The notes under the pieces: generated by a model
The model's database searches: none
The model's input: the letters and a program-made list of their open reading frames with translations, nothing else
Told to the model about the DNA's origin: nothing
Part shown: positions 63,061 through 64,000 of the stretch, piece by piece
Numbering within the stretch: the stretch's first letter is position 1
Layout of the letters: each line of letters begins with the position of its first letter
DNA from: an uncultured Flavobacteriales bacterium
Lineage (GTDB): Bacteria; Bacteroidota; Bacteroidia; Flavobacteriales_D; Crocinitomicaceae
Direction of reading: 5' to 3'
NCBI GenBank assembly: GCA_903823565.1
Contig: CAIJTF010000045.1
Coordinates: 1 to 64,000 of the forward strand
DNA: 64,000 nt
Translations under genes and position numbers: made by a program

Positions 63061-63885
63061 ATGGAAAAAAAACGCGTACTCTTTATCTCCCAGGAGATTT
63101 TCCCTTTTTTACCCAAATCAGAAATTTCAAGTTTTACTCGAAGAATATCCCAGTCCACTCAAGAGGAGGGCAAAGAAATTCGGGTTTTCATGCCTCGGTT
63201 TGGTGTTATTAACGAACGAAGACATCAGCTTCACGAAGTTATTCGTCTATCGGGTTTAAACTTGTCCATTGACGATCAAGTGCATCCGTTGATTATTAAG
63301 GTTGCTTCTGTCTCTGCGGCAAGGATGCAAGTGTATTTCATTGATAACGACGACTTTTTTAAACGAAAACATCTATTAACAGACGAACACGGGAAAGCGT
63401 TTAAAGACAACGATGAGCGAGCCATGTTTTTTGTTCGGGGAACTTTAGAGACCGTTAAAAAACTGGGTTGGCAACCTGATTTAATTCATTGCAACGGGTG
63501 GTTTGCGGGAATGATGGCCTTGTACATTAAGCATGTTTACAAAAAAGACCCCCACTTTAAGGACACCAAAGTCGTTTATAACCTCTTTAATGAGGAAATG
63601 GAAAGCGCCTTAGATCCACGGTTTTCGGAAAAATTAAAACTGGATGGATTTCCCAAGGCGGTAGTGGAAAAAGCTAAAGACACTAGCCTAGGGGCAATTA
63701 CGCAGCTCATTGTGGAACATTGCGATGGTTTAACGGTTGCTGAACCAGTCCTTACGGAGGCCTTGCAAAAAATTTACGACGACGCGCCCATTCATAAACT
63801 CCCTTTTACGGAAGAAGATAAGGAAGCAAAAATGTTTTCTGCCTTTTTCGACAAGGTCCTAGGGGAACCCGTAATGGCCGATTAA
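63061..63885 (+). CDS. Glycogen/starch synthase N-terminal-domain protein (half-length GT5)
   Basis: 274-aa protein resembling only the N-terminal Rossmann half of glycogen synthase (KKRVLFISQEIFPFLPKSEI, FVRGTLETVKKLGWQPDLIHCNGWFAGMMALYIKH). GlgA is about 480 aa and starts with a KxGGL ADP-glucose loop; here that position reads LPKSEISSFTRR, and the C-terminal nucleotide-binding half is missing. Catalysis as a glycogen synthase is therefore unlikely. Similar half-length proteins next to panC appear to be conserved in Bacteroidota, so a regulatory or scaffold role is possible. Reading frame is intact with a normal stop. Confidence 0.8.
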   Translation: MEKKRVLFISQEIFPFLPKSEISSFTRRISQSTQEEGKEIRVFMPRFGVINERRHQLHEVIRLSGLNLSIDDQVHPLIIKVASVSAARMQVYFIDNDDFFKRKHLLTDEHGKAFKDNDERAMFFVRGTLETVKKLGWQPDLIHCNGWFAGMMALYIKHVYKKDPHFKDTKVVYNLFNEEMESALDPRFSEKLKLDGFPKAVVEKAKDTSLGAITQLIVEHCDGLTVAEPVLTEALQKIYDDAPIHKLPFTEEDKEAKMFSAFFDKVLGEPVMAD

Positions 63886-63895
63886 TCGTTAACCG

Positions 63896-64000
63896 ATGCG
63901 ATCAAATTATCTGCTTCTTTTCCTTTTAATAGCCTTCGTTTCGTGTAAAAAGAAGGAACAAATGCTCGGAAAGGAATTGATTGATGGTTCGAGTTACCTT
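63896..64000 (+). CDS. Lipoprotein N-terminus, DUF4270-like, 3' end outside window
   Basis: Begins 10 bp after the previous stop. Signal peptide MRSNYLLLFLLIAFVSC with lipobox cysteine C17, followed by KKKEQMLGKELIDGSSYL. This start and the position behind panC/GT5-like agree with DUF4270 lipoproteins of Bacteroidota, but only 35 codons are visible, so the family call is tentative. Confidence 0.6.
   Translation, partial: MRSNYLLLFLLIAFVSCKKKEQMLGKELIDGSSYL

Noticed and set aside
1-64000. tRNA, rRNA, CRISPR arrays, insertion sequences, prophage or restriction genes
   Set aside because: Looked for in gaps and in protein content; no cloverleaf-like segments, direct-repeat arrays, transposases or integrases were seen.

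Overview
This window reads as chromosomal DNA of a Bacteroidota member, most likely order Flavobacteriales (Cryomorphaceae / Crocinitomicaceae / Schleiferiaceae-like). Four secreted proteins end in type IX secretion (T9SS) sorting domains. Candidate promoters match the Bacteroidota -7 box TAnnTTTG, Shine-Dalgarno sequences are essentially absent, IspG is the long three-domain form, and several gene orders look typical of the phylum (ftsX-DUF3098-uppP-truB, acpP-fabF-rnc, DUF4175-HATPase-ybeY-mnmG, panD-panC with a divergent GT5-like gene and a DUF4270-like lipoprotein). The content is mostly housekeeping. I see no rRNA, tRNA, CRISPR array, insertion sequence or prophage.

Layout. 0-5 kb: a GT-C-like membrane protein (open at the left edge), a decaprenyl-phosphate phosphoribosyltransferase-like UbiA enzyme and a HAD phosphatase, facing a YqaA/DedA-GT-C fusion. 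5-10.4 kb: a T9SS protein, then S41 protease, PLP transaminase and omega-amidase in one overlapping operon. 10.4-13.3 kb: TIGR01777 epimerase, PhoH-PIN, FtsE. 13.4-21.2 kb: a giant TPR protein with an outer-membrane barrel, then a T9SS peptidoglycan amidase. 21.2-28.4 kb: a 2-hydroxyacid dehydrogenase, and the DUF4175 / HATPase / YbeY / MnmG operon with a perfect parS palindrome in the last codons of ybeY. 28.4-28.9 kb: a 480-bp island of about 26% GC. 28.9-35.1 kb: MFS transporter, RpiB, and a redoxin / T9SS serine protease / HemW operon. 35.2-40.8 kb: Udk, IspG, FtsX, DUF3098, UppP, TruB and an unlisted 55-aa gene. 41-43.3 kb: a glycine-rich T9SS surface protein. 43.4-47.2 kb: Xaa-Pro aminopeptidase, lipoprotein, gamma carbonic anhydrase family protein, CysS. 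47.3-52.6 kb: IspD, LD-carboxypeptidase, succinate dehydrogenase CAB. 52.6-55.2 kb: a small membrane protein, rnc, fabF, acpP. 55.3-57.1 kb: PurN and kynureninase. 57.2-61.2 kb: HemL followed by an epimerase and the carotenoid genes cruF-crtZ-crtYcd. 61.2-64 kb: RfaE2, PanD, PanC, a half-length GT5-like protein and the start of a lipoprotein.

How genes work together. IspG and IspD belong to the MEP isoprenoid pathway, which feeds the UbiA substrate, the undecaprenyl carrier recycled by UppP, and the carotenoids. FtsE and FtsX are encoded about 24 kb apart. The T9SS effectors are all encoded away from any secretion machinery.

Most notable: the parS palindrome beside an AT-rich island (possible origin-proximal region), the YqaA-GT-C fusion, the polyglycine-rich beta-helix surface protein, TAnnTTTG boxes only 3-7 nt before several start codons (suggesting leaderless mRNAs), and 3' overlap or abutment of almost every convergent gene pair.
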